Of a DNA stretch of 64,000 nt, positions 1 to 7,010 are shown in pieces. The notes below the pieces were generated by a model. The model searched no databases and was not told the origin of the DNA. It saw only the letters and a list, made by a program, of their open reading frames with translations. Position 1 is the stretch's first letter, and each line of letters begins with the position of its first letter. Where the stretch lies: positions 2,046,001 to 2,110,000 of the forward strand of contig NZ_CP035758.1 of assembly GCF_004208415.1 (NCBI RefSeq), given 5' to 3'. The position numbers and the translations under genes are program-made. Source of the stretch: Ktedonosporobacter rubrisoli (GTDB lineage Bacteria; Chloroflexota; Ktedonobacteria; Ktedonobacterales; Ktedonobacteraceae).

Positions 1-1
1 C

Positions 2-340
2 GTTTACGAAGTCGATAGCGCCGAAATCGCGGCAATTGCCTGGAGCGGTCCCACGGCTCCCGCCTATCCACGCTTTCCGGCCAGCAAGGGATTATGTGGC
101 GAGGCTGTGCGAACTGGTGAGATCATTGTCGTCAACGATGTTGCTACAGATCCCCGCTATCTTACCACCTTCACCACCACTAGATCCGAAATTGCTGTAC
201 CCATCAAACATCCCATCATCGGCCGTACCATTGGCATCATCGACGCCGAAAGCGAGCTCCCGCATGCCTTTGCGCCCGCCGATTGCAACTTTCTTGAGGA
301 TTGCGCGCTTATGTTGGGAGCATTTATCGATTCTCATTAG
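2..340 (+). CDS. GAF domain protein, C-terminal end (cut by window edge)
   Basis: The frame is open from base 2 to a TAG at 338-340, so only the last 112 codons are present. The residues fit a GAF sensor domain: a SKGLCGEAVRTGE stretch, then VVNDVATDPRY, IAVPI, GTIGIIDAES-like core and FLEDCALMLGAFI at the end. This is the pattern of free GAF proteins of the fRMsr/YebR type and of GAF modules in signalling proteins. The catalytic cysteines of free methionine-(R)-sulfoxide reductase cannot be judged because the N-terminus is missing. The family call is firm; the function is not. Confidence 0.75.
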   Translation, partial: VYEVDSAEIAAIAWSGPTAPAYPRFPASKGLCGEAVRTGEIIVVNDVATDPRYLTTFTTTRSEIAVPIKHPIIGRTIGIIDAESELPHAFAPADCNFLEDCALMLGAFIDSH

Positions 341-439
341 AACATAATTCCGACACTATGTACTGTCGACATGATGTTTGTGAAACTATGATTTTTAACT
401 TACTGGGCTGCCTGCTTAGCGCTAGAGAAGGAGAAGATA

Positions 440-1207
440 GTGCGCATCTCGCAAAATTGCTATGCCCTGACGGGGCTCTCTTTTGTTCCACCCTGGTCGG
501 TCAATGCGGGTTTTATTACAGGCGAAAGTCGTACACTGATTGTCGATACCGGAGCAAACACGCTCTCTGCCCAGACCATCCATGGCTATGCTAGTGCTAC
601 TCGCCCCGGCAACGCCTTGAGCGTAATCAATACGGAGCAGCACCTTGATCATGTTGGAGGAAATGGCTACTTTCGCGCGTTTGGCCTTGAGATCTATGGG
701 CACAGTCAGCTTAAGCGTAAGGAAGAAGATTTGCACGAGGCTATGGTTGAGCTGAACGCACTGATCCCTAACCGGGTACGCCGGGACGCGCATGAAGAGC
801 GTGTCTTCTATGGCGGAACGCACCTGGCCAATCCCAGCATTCTACTGGCAGAGGAGACAAGGCTAGATCTGGGTTCTTTAGAAGTTCAGATCTTCTTCAC
901 ACCGGGGCATACGCCAACAAATCTTTCACTCTATATTCCGGCTGATGGCGTGCTCTTCTGTGGCGATTGCATCATCTCTGGCTATCTGCCTAATCTTGAA
1001 AGTGGCGATCCGGCGGCCTGGCAGCGCTGGCTAGCTTCTTTGAATACTATTGAGCGCCTGGGACCGCGTATAGTTATGCCAGGGCATGGTAACGTGTTGC
1101 GGGATGAAGAGATAGGGGCCACACTACAGCATATCCGCTCAGTACTCTATCGCGCTATCGAGACCGGCCACGCGCCAACCCTAGCAGGGCAAGAGGATGA
1201 GGTATGA
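440..1207 (+). CDS. MBL-fold metallo-hydrolase with altered first zinc ligand
   Basis: A 255-residue metallo-beta-lactamase-fold hydrolase starting at GTG 440, preceded by GGAGA. The usual HxHxDH motif reads E66-x-H68-x-D70-H71, so the first histidine is replaced by glutamate. The remaining ligands are present: H157 (TPGH), D176 (FCGD) and H216 (MPGHG). The architecture matches the broad MBL superfamily that hydrolyses thioesters, lactones or other esters; nothing fixes the substrate. It is a stand-alone gene followed by a clear terminator. The glutamate could weaken or change the metal site, or reflect a subfamily with an ExHxDH site. Family assignment is secure, substrate unknown. Confidence 0.88.
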   Translation: MRISQNCYALTGLSFVPPWSVNAGFITGESRTLIVDTGANTLSAQTIHGYASATRPGNALSVINTEQHLDHVGGNGYFRAFGLEIYGHSQLKRKEEDLHEAMVELNALIPNRVRRDAHEERVFYGGTHLANPSILLAEETRLDLGSLEVQIFFTPGHTPTNLSLYIPADGVLFCGDCIISGYLPNLESGDPAAWQRWLASLNTIERLGPRIVMPGHGNVLRDEEIGATLQHIRSVLYRAIETGHAPTLAGQEDEV

Positions 1208-1400
1208 AGCCCGCAATGACAGCCTTTTCACTGCTTATTAAGGGAGCATTTCTTGCTTTGCCAATCCACATAACAAAGCCTGAGGCTTACCTGTTTGCCA
1301 TATATATTCAACAGCAGAGTCAGCGGCAACAGCAACAACGTTGCCGATCTGGCCCTGTAATTCTGTGTCCTGCTATAGCCTAGCGCGGGCTGCACTCTAC

Positions 1401-1438
1401 ATCGCCGGATCGCCAAAACGGGTCCGGCGATTTTTTTT
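1401..1438 (+). terminator. Rho-independent terminator
   Basis: ATCGCCGGA (1401-1409) pairs perfectly with TCCGGCGAT (1423-1431), followed by eight T. It lies about 190 bases after the MBL hydrolase gene and before the LysE gene, so it ends the hydrolase transcript. Confidence 0.85.
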
Positions 1439-1495
1439 GTTACGTTTCATCGCTGCCAGCATTACATTGATACGATAATAAAAGGAGAAATAAGG

Positions 1496-2107
1496 ATGTT
1501 TGCGTTTTTCATGCGTGGTTTACTGATTGGTCTCCCTCTCGCTGCTACGATTGGTCCGATGAGCATTCTCTGTATTCAACGCACGCTGCACAAAGGCTAT
1601 CGTTATGGACTGGCATCGAGCCTTGGCGTTGCTAGCGCCGATGCGACCTATGGTAGTATCGCCGGCTTTGGCCTGACTGTACTGATCAGCCTTCTGCTAA
1701 GCTGGCAATTCTGGATTCATCTGCTCGGTGGGATGGCGCTCATTTTTCTTGGCGTCAAGATACTGCTCTCGCGCCCTGCCGAGAAGGCAGCTACAGAACG
1801 AGCCCACAATCTGCCGGGGGCCTATCTCTCTACCTACCTTCTAACCCTGGCCAATCCCCTAACCATTCTCTGGTTTAGCGCTATCTTTGCCAGCATTGGT
1901 AGCGGCCTGCAGGGAAGCTATGCCATAGCGACAGTAGTTGTAATCGGGATCTTTTGTGGCTCGGCTACTGGCATCTGCCTTGTGACGGGCTGTGCCTGGC
2001 TCTTGCGTAGTCGCTTTACCTCCAACTGGTTGCTCTGGATCAATCGCGCCTCGGGAGCTCTGATAGTGCTCTTCGGGCTCTTTAATCTGTTGAACCACAA
2101 ACTTTAA
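1496..2107 (+). CDS. LysE/RhtB family amino-acid exporter
   Basis: A 203-residue, six-helix inner-membrane protein of the LysE/RhtB superfamily, which exports amino acids or their derivatives. The conserved GP pair after the first helix (ATIGPMSILCIQRTL), the GLASSLGVASAD segment and LTLANPLTILWF are typical. ATG 1496 follows AAAGGAGAAATAAGG. The family usually has 190-220 residues, so this is full length. It stands alone between a terminator and the EF-Tu/TPR gene. Substrate cannot be inferred. A second, more typical LysE paralogue lies at 19255-19884. Confidence 0.9.
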   Translation: MFAFFMRGLLIGLPLAATIGPMSILCIQRTLHKGYRYGLASSLGVASADATYGSIAGFGLTVLISLLLSWQFWIHLLGGMALIFLGVKILLSRPAEKAATERAHNLPGAYLSTYLLTLANPLTILWFSAIFASIGSGLQGSYAIATVVVIGIFCGSATGICLVTGCAWLLRSRFTSNWLLWINRASGALIVLFGLFNLLNHKL

Positions 2108-2160
2108 GCGTTCTTGCGCTTTCCATATGCTTGCCAGGTAGAAAGTTCAACTCTTCCATT

Positions 2161-2193
2161 GCATGTCATAGTTGTGCTATACTGCTGACATGC
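2161..2193 (+). promoter_or_regulatory. Extended -10 promoter bracketed by an inverted repeat
   Basis: TGCTATACT (2175-2183) is an extended -10 element. It lies between the arms GCATGTCA (2161-2168) and TGACATGC (2186-2193), an exact 8-bp inverted repeat. A weak -35 (TTCCAT, 2154-2159) lies 18 bp upstream. A repressor bound to the repeat would cover the promoter of the EF-Tu/TPR gene that starts at 2372. Confidence 0.5.
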
Positions 2194-2371
2194 CTAAGAC
2201 GGGCAAAAGAATAAAAATAGGAGAAAGCAATATAAGCGACATTGTAACGATATCCGGCAGTTTGAATGAGCACAGGGTTTCAGAATTTGCGATTCCACGC
2301 CTTTGTTAGAGGGAGCCTTCGTGAAAGTGCATTAAGCATGTAATTTTCGACATATGTAAAGGAGTATTGAG

Positions 2372-2637
2372 ATGGCCGAATCATCCCCAGCTTTTTCGCA
2401 TGATTTTGCAGACGAGCCTTTTTTGCTGCCTATTGAGGAAATCTTTTATATTAAAGGGTGGGCCTTGTTGTGATGGGGCGAGTTGAGCGTGGGGTGATTC
2501 GTGCGGGTGAAACTGTTGAAATTGTGGGAATAAGGGAAGAAACTCTCTCCGTATCTGTCAAGAGGATTGAAGCATTTCAAAAGACGCTGACGTTTGCTCG
2601 GGTCGGCCTGGCTATTGCTTGTGTGCTCGGGAGATGA
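2372..2637 (+). pseudogene. EF-Tu domain 2 remnant, 5' part of the TPR gene, in two frames
   Basis: ATG 2372 has a good ribosome site (AAAGGAGTATTGAG) and opens a frame reading ADEPFLLPIEEIFYIKG, which matches the start of EF-Tu domain 2 (DKPFLMPIEDVFSIxG). After a GGG run near 2450 the homology moves to the -1 frame (VVMGRVERGVIRAGETVEIV and on), and near 2630 it moves -1 again into the large frame at 2619-4709. Each shift equals loss of one base at a GGG run. With both repaired, one gene of about 780 codons results. The EF-Tu GTPase domain was never part of this gene, because the start codon and ribosome site sit at the domain 2 boundary. Confidence 0.72.
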
Positions 2638-4709
2638 AGCGCACTGATGTTGAGCGAGGGCAGGTATTGACAAGCCCTGGATCGATCAAAGCTTATAAGA
2701 AATTTAAGGCCATACTGCAGCCACATTCAGAGGCTAAAGACGGCTGGAAGGTTCCCACTTGGAATGGATATCCGCTAAAATTTTCTCTACGGACCGCAGA
2801 TGTTTCTGGCTTGATCAAGCTTCCAGAGGGAGTACAGATGATCATGCCAGGTGGGGGAAGCGAGGCGGAGATAGAGTTAAGCTTTCCTATCGCCATAGAT
2901 CATGGTACATATTTTACTATTAGCGAAGGTGAGCATATTGTAGCAAATGGCATGTGCAACGAAAGTGAGAAGGTTCAAGATTTCTCTAGAGAAAAGATGG
3001 TCAAGTCGGATCAACAGCAATATCAAAGCATTGCCAAAGCAGATCAGCGCAGACCGTCAATCAGTGATCCTGGAGTGGAAGCAACTGCACAGGAAGCAAT
3101 GAATAATCCACTTGTCAGCAATATTATCTCTTCATTACAAGAGCAGCTTCCCTTGATTCTAGCTCAGAGCTCCAAACAGCAAGAAGCAAACACCCGGGCA
3201 GAGAATCGGTATCAGCAACATCTGGATGCGCTGAAGCAGCGGCTGGGGCCAAATCATCCGCAAGTATCTGATACTCTCATTGAGATGGCTCTTTTCTATC
3301 GAAAAACGGGACGCTATATGGATGCTGAAGAGTTATGTAAACAAGCACTGCACATTCGCGAGGAGCAACAAGAGCCGAATCATCATGATATTGCTGTCGC
3401 GCTTTCCTGGTTAGCCATGATATACTGCGACCAGAAAAAATATAGCCAGGCCGTGCCTCTGCGTCAGCGCCAACTTGAGTCCATGCGAGAACAGCGTGGA
3501 GATGATCACCCTGAAACAGCTTTGAGTATGACTGATCTCGCGCTGTGCTATTTTGAGCTGCAGCAATGGCAGCTTGCTGAGCCGTTATTTCAGCAAGCTC
3601 TGAGCGTTCATGAAAAGAATTTAGGAGTGGACCATCTCGACCTGGAAAGACACCTGGTTAACCTGGAGAAAGTCTACTACGCTCAGGCGCACTATGCCAG
3701 GGCTGAAGCTCTGCGCCGGCGCCTGCTCGCTCTCTATGAGCGCAAATACGGGCTTGAGCATCCCCAAACCGCGATGTGCCTCTATAATCTTGCGTTGCTG
3801 CAGATCAAGCTGCAGCGCTTGAACGAGGCAGTCCCAAATTTCCAGCGAGCGTTGAACATCAATCGAAAGCACTATGGCTTATCCCACTCTCATACGCAAA
3901 AATGCCTGGTAGGGCTGGCAGATCTTTACGGACAACTCAAGTATTACAGCCAGGCGGAACCTCTTTACCTTGAACACATAGCATTGCTGAGGGAAACCAA
4001 CGCCGAACGTAGCAGTATCGCTCCTCTCCTCAATCAGCTCTGCAAGATTGAGGCTGCCCGAGGAAAATATGCAGAGGCTGAGCGCGCTGGTCAGGAAGCC
4101 TTTGATATCTATACCCAGAGTGAAGATGCGTATACCGGCGATATCCTTGATTGCTTGCTTAACTTGAGAAATGTCTATAGCCGAGGCAGGCAGTCGCAAA
4201 AAATTGAGCAGACCTATCTAAGAGCCTATACCATCTTACAGAAGCAGCCATTGCGCATCAATGATAAAAAGTATGTGCAGGCCATTCGCAATCAAAATTA
4301 TGTGCGCACCGGATTAATGCAATTCGGTAAATTTGCGGAAGCGGAGCAGGTGGGACGTTTGACGCTGGTACTTGCTGAGCGCTATTTAGGTGCGGATGAT
4401 GTTAATACCGCCAACTGCTTATTGAATCTGATCTGGCTCAATAGGCGCCTGATGCACCAGGAGGAAGCCAGAAAAAATCTGCAACGTGCTCTGGGCATCT
4501 ATGAGCTGCGCATCGCAAGCTATCATCGGATTATGCTCGAATTTCTTGGCTCATTTGTGGAGCTACATCGCAACATACTGGGAGATAAAATGCTCTGGCA
4601 ATTGCTTCTCCCGCTTCTCGGCCTTTGCAAACGTCAATTAGGCGCCTATCATCCTACCATTAATATGCTCTATCAGATCTGCCCTGAGCTGCGGAAACAA
4701 AGCGTATAA
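2619..4709 (+). CDS. EF-Tu domain 2/3 - TPR fusion protein, main open frame
   Basis: A 696-codon frame. Its first residues complete EF-Tu domain 2 (KRTDVERGQVL, SPGSIK) and continue through an EF-Tu domain 3: WNGYPLKFSLRTADVSG and LPEGVQMIMPG parallel NGYxPQFYFRTTDVTG and LPEGVEMVMPG of EF-Tu. From about residue 190 it becomes a run of about ten 42-residue TPRs of the kinesin-light-chain type (TPR_10/TPR_12; for example YMDAEELCKQALHIREE). The P-loop and switch regions of EF-Tu are absent. The listed TTG start is unlikely; the natural start is 2372 (see the preceding entry). A protein-interaction scaffold role is inferred. Family content is certain, function unknown. Confidence 0.82.
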   Translation: MCAREMKRTDVERGQVLTSPGSIKAYKKFKAILQPHSEAKDGWKVPTWNGYPLKFSLRTADVSGLIKLPEGVQMIMPGGGSEAEIELSFPIAIDHGTYFTISEGEHIVANGMCNESEKVQDFSREKMVKSDQQQYQSIAKADQRRPSISDPGVEATAQEAMNNPLVSNIISSLQEQLPLILAQSSKQQEANTRAENRYQQHLDALKQRLGPNHPQVSDTLIEMALFYRKTGRYMDAEELCKQALHIREEQQEPNHHDIAVALSWLAMIYCDQKKYSQAVPLRQRQLESMREQRGDDHPETALSMTDLALCYFELQQWQLAEPLFQQALSVHEKNLGVDHLDLERHLVNLEKVYYAQAHYARAEALRRRLLALYERKYGLEHPQTAMCLYNLALLQIKLQRLNEAVPNFQRALNINRKHYGLSHSHTQKCLVGLADLYGQLKYYSQAEPLYLEHIALLRETNAERSSIAPLLNQLCKIEAARGKYAEAERAGQEAFDIYTQSEDAYTGDILDCLLNLRNVYSRGRQSQKIEQTYLRAYTILQKQPLRINDKKYVQAIRNQNYVRTGLMQFGKFAEAEQVGRLTLVLAERYLGADDVNTANCLLNLIWLNRRLMHQEEARKNLQRALGIYELRIASYHRIMLEFLGSFVELHRNILGDKMLWQLLLPLLGLCKRQLGAYHPTINMLYQICPELRKQSV

Positions 4710-4890
4710 GAGTTTCGGAAAGCATGTTATGGATCATTCTCAGAGAGTCTTAGATTCTCTCGTAAGCGATGTTCTCTCTAAGAGCAACGTTGACGACAGC
4801 ACCCGCTATCTCTGTAGAGATCTCTTGTTGGAGTTGGTGAGCTTGCAGAGATCCAGATAGGAGCTTTTAACAGACACCTATTTATAATCT

Positions 4891-4956
4891 CTTCCATCCC
4901 TAACCAGACGCCTGCTCAGGGATGGAAGTAGCAGGCTTATGACCAACATAAGCCTG
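4891..4956. terminator. Two adjacent hairpins between convergent genes
   Basis: CTTCCATCCCT (4891-4901) pairs with AGGGATGGAAG (4918-4928), and CAGGCTTAT (4932-4940) pairs with ATAAGCCTG (4948-4956). They lie between the TPR gene and the oppositely oriented aldo/keto reductase. Neither is followed by a T run, so termination is inferred from position only. Confidence 0.5.
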
Positions 4957-4974
4957 TGAGGAGGATGCGCGTGA

Positions 4975-5991
4975 TTAAAGCGTCGCATCCTTTTCCTGCT
5001 CGCTGTCGAGGGCCGCCAGGCGCTGTGCATCATAGCGTGCCCCAGCTGCGGCACCCTGTGGTATGGCGACTTCAATGCGGGCCAGCTCGCTCGCTGTAAG
5101 CTGAAGGTCAAGGGCTCCCAACGCTTCAGAGAGTCGATCTGGTCGTCGTGCGCCGACCAGGGGAACGATATCCTGCCCTTGTGAGAGGACCCAGGCAATC
5201 GCCACCTGGGCCACGGTCGCTCCTTTGGCTGCGGCGAGAGCACGTAACGCCTCAACCAGGGCCAGGTTATGCTCAAGGTTCTCGCTGCTGAAACGAGGAT
5301 TAGAGGCGCGGAAATCAGTAGTGCTGAGCTCCCGTTGCTGTGACCAGTGCCCGCTGATGAGACCACGGGAAAGGACGCCATAAGCCGTCACGCCAATCCC
5401 CAACTCCCGGCAGGTTGGCAGGATCTCGGCCTCGATGCCGCGCGAGAGCAAGGAGTACTCTATCTGGACGTCGCAGATCGGGTGCACGGCAGCCGCGCGG
5501 CGCAGGGTCTTCGCTCCCACTTCTGAGAGGCCAATGTAGCGAACGTAGCCAGCTTTGACCAGATCAGCAAGGGCCCCCACAGTTTCTTCGATAGGAACGG
5601 CAGGATCAAGGCGCGCCAGTCGATAGATATCAACATAGTCAGTCCCCAGCCGCTGCAGGCTATAGGCCAGAAAGTTTTTGATTGCGGCTGGCCGCCCATC
5701 GATCCCGCCAGCCCAACTCCCGGCAGGATCACCCAGCACTCCGAACTTGACACTAAGTACTGCCTGTGAGCGCTCATGACCCCGTAATCCCTTTTGCAGT
5801 AGCAATTCATTATGGCCTGCGCCATAGAAGTCGCCAGTATCAAATAACGTAATTCCGGCCTCAAGAGCTGCCTTGATCGTTGCCAAGCTCTCAGCCTCAT
5901 TGGCAGGACCGTAGAGTGCAGACATTCCCATACAGCCCAGGCCAAGAGCTGAGACTTGAGGACCATGAGAACCAAGTGAACGCATATGCAT
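4975..5991 (-). CDS. Aldo/keto reductase
   Basis: A 338-residue NAD(P)H-dependent oxidoreductase of the aldo/keto reductase TIM-barrel superfamily, close to the AKR13/YajO-like branch. Visible are the N-terminal GLGCMGMSALYGP, the catalytic Asp and Tyr in FDTGDFYG, the catalytic Lys in SVKFG, and RYIGLSEV. The position of the catalytic His reads IYRLARLDP, a variant common in this branch. ATG 5991 is chosen because AAGGAG lies just upstream; the longer frame begins with 22 unlikely residues. It lies downstream of an Rrf2 regulator in the same direction and has a candidate Rrf2 site in its promoter region, suggesting regulation by that protein. Confidence 0.92.
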   Translation of the reverse strand: MHMRSLGSHGPQVSALGLGCMGMSALYGPANEAESLATIKAALEAGITLFDTGDFYGAGHNELLLQKGLRGHERSQAVLSVKFGVLGDPAGSWAGGIDGRPAAIKNFLAYSLQRLGTDYVDIYRLARLDPAVPIEETVGALADLVKAGYVRYIGLSEVGAKTLRRAAAVHPICDVQIEYSLLSRGIEAEILPTCRELGIGVTAYGVLSRGLISGHWSQQRELSTTDFRASNPRFSSENLEHNLALVEALRALAAAKGATVAQVAIAWVLSQGQDIVPLVGARRPDRLSEALGALDLQLTASELARIEVAIPQGAAAGARYDAQRLAALDSEQEKDATL

Positions 5992-6022
5992 GCTATTCTC
6001 CTTTTTACTGTTTCCCGTTACA

Positions 6023-6039
6023 TATAATATTGAGACAAT
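6023..6039 (-). promoter_or_regulatory. Candidate Rrf2 operator upstream of the aldo/keto reductase
   Basis: ATAATATTGAGACAAT on the + strand, 32 bases ahead of the reductase start. It shares ATAATA..GAGACAAT with a site in front of the Rrf2 gene at 6764-6777. Shared sequence is seen; regulation is inferred. Confidence 0.5.
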
Positions 6040-6210
6040 TTTTTGAGCGCTTGCCATTGCTTACAATCGTGCCCAAAGATTATCAACTTACTCTGCTCGC
6101 TCTGGGCAAGGACAAGTAGTTTGTGCTTGCACGTAACCTGCTCCAAATTTTCATCGAATGGCCCCAATGGTCACCATATCTAATGGCTATAAACCAGATA
6201 ATCTTTATAT

Positions 6211-6224
6211 ATAATAGAGGACAA
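6211..6224 (-). promoter_or_regulatory. Third copy of the candidate Rrf2 operator
   Basis: ATAATAGAGGACAA, just after the Rrf2 stop codon and ahead of the aldo/keto reductase. It differs from the copy at 6764-6777 (reverse complement ATAATAGAGACAAT) by one inserted G. Confidence 0.42.
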
Positions 6225-6230
6225 AAAAAT

Positions 6231-6740
6231 TTAGCTATCTAGCTTGAGTACGTCACTAAACCATTGCCTGGTCGCTGCCAGATGTTGCGCCGGTGCTATC
6301 TCTTCTCTCTTCTCGTAGAGCCAGAGAAGCGTCCTCTCACGTAAAAAGGTGCGCATCTGTTCCTCGGCCTGAAGCATGACACTATGGATTAAACAGCGAC
6401 CAGAGAAGAATTCAGCAGGTGGCTGTTGCTCTCTATAAAGGACGCAACCTTTGATAATTCCCTGGCACTGGAAGATGGCTGCCTGTCCCTCAATTGCCTC
6501 TATGACATTCCAGAGTGTAATCTCATTAGCCGCGCGTGCTAACTCGTATCCTCCTTTGACGCCAGGTATCGAGCGAACAACCCCCGCTTTTTGCAGGCGC
6601 GTAAATACCTTGGAAAGATAGGTTTCGGATATTCCCTCAAAGGTCGCAAGGTCTTTGACGCCCACGTGAACCTCGGGAGGAAGATCAACCAGGTTGAGTA
6701 AACAATGGAGAGCGTATTCCACGCCAATACTAAATTGCAT
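6231..6740 (-). CDS. Rrf2 family transcriptional regulator
   Basis: A 169-residue Rrf2-type winged-helix repressor. The N-terminal helix-turn-helix (MQFSIGVEYALHCLLNL, then ISETYLSKVFTRLQKAGVV) and the wing signature GVKGGYELAR are classic. Three cysteines, C92, C99 and C116, lie where IscR and NsrR carry Fe-S ligands, so redox or NO sensing through an Fe-S cluster is plausible, though the second gap is longer than in IscR (C92, C98, C104). The gene is 240 bases upstream of the aldo/keto reductase on the same strand. Similar ATAATA..GAGACAAT elements precede both genes, consistent with autoregulation and control of the reductase. Confidence 0.92.
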   Translation of the reverse strand: MQFSIGVEYALHCLLNLVDLPPEVHVGVKDLATFEGISETYLSKVFTRLQKAGVVRSIPGVKGGYELARAANEITLWNVIEAIEGQAAIFQCQGIIKGCVLYREQQPPAEFFSGRCLIHSVMLQAEEQMRTFLRERTLLWLYEKREEIAPAQHLAATRQWFSDVLKLDS

Positions 6741-6763
6741 TCCATCCCCAATTGTCGCTAAAT

Positions 6764-6777
6764 ATTGTCTCTATTAT
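6764..6777 (+). promoter_or_regulatory. Candidate Rrf2 autoregulatory site
   Basis: ATTGTCTCTATTAT, 24 bases upstream of the Rrf2 start codon. Its reverse complement recurs with small changes at 6023-6039 and 6211-6224. Confidence 0.5.
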
Positions 6778-7010
6778 CGACATTGTGAAATATAGCATAC
6801 TATTTTGTGAGCCGTCAAGACCAGGCTGGTATTTTTGGCATCAGCCAGGAGAAGCATTCTAGCGATATGAAGGCTGGATATTCTGTATGCGAGGAGGCTA
6901 CTCTAGAGCCTGTAATCGAGAGTTCGCCCCCTCCAGAAAAAAACTTTCCTGCACCTCCTCACGGGGCCTGCCATTCCCATGAGATAGTAGCAGGAAGCGC
7001 TATGCGTTAT

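Noticed and set aside
1228..1416. 62-codon minus-strand frame between the MBL and LysE genes
   Set aside because: Overlaps the terminator, has no ribosome site and no protein-like pattern.
2440..2460. Programmed -1 frameshift at TAAAGGGTGG
   Set aside because: Does not fit the XXXYYYZ slippery pattern in the reading frame and no downstream pseudoknot was evident; kept only as a remote possibility.
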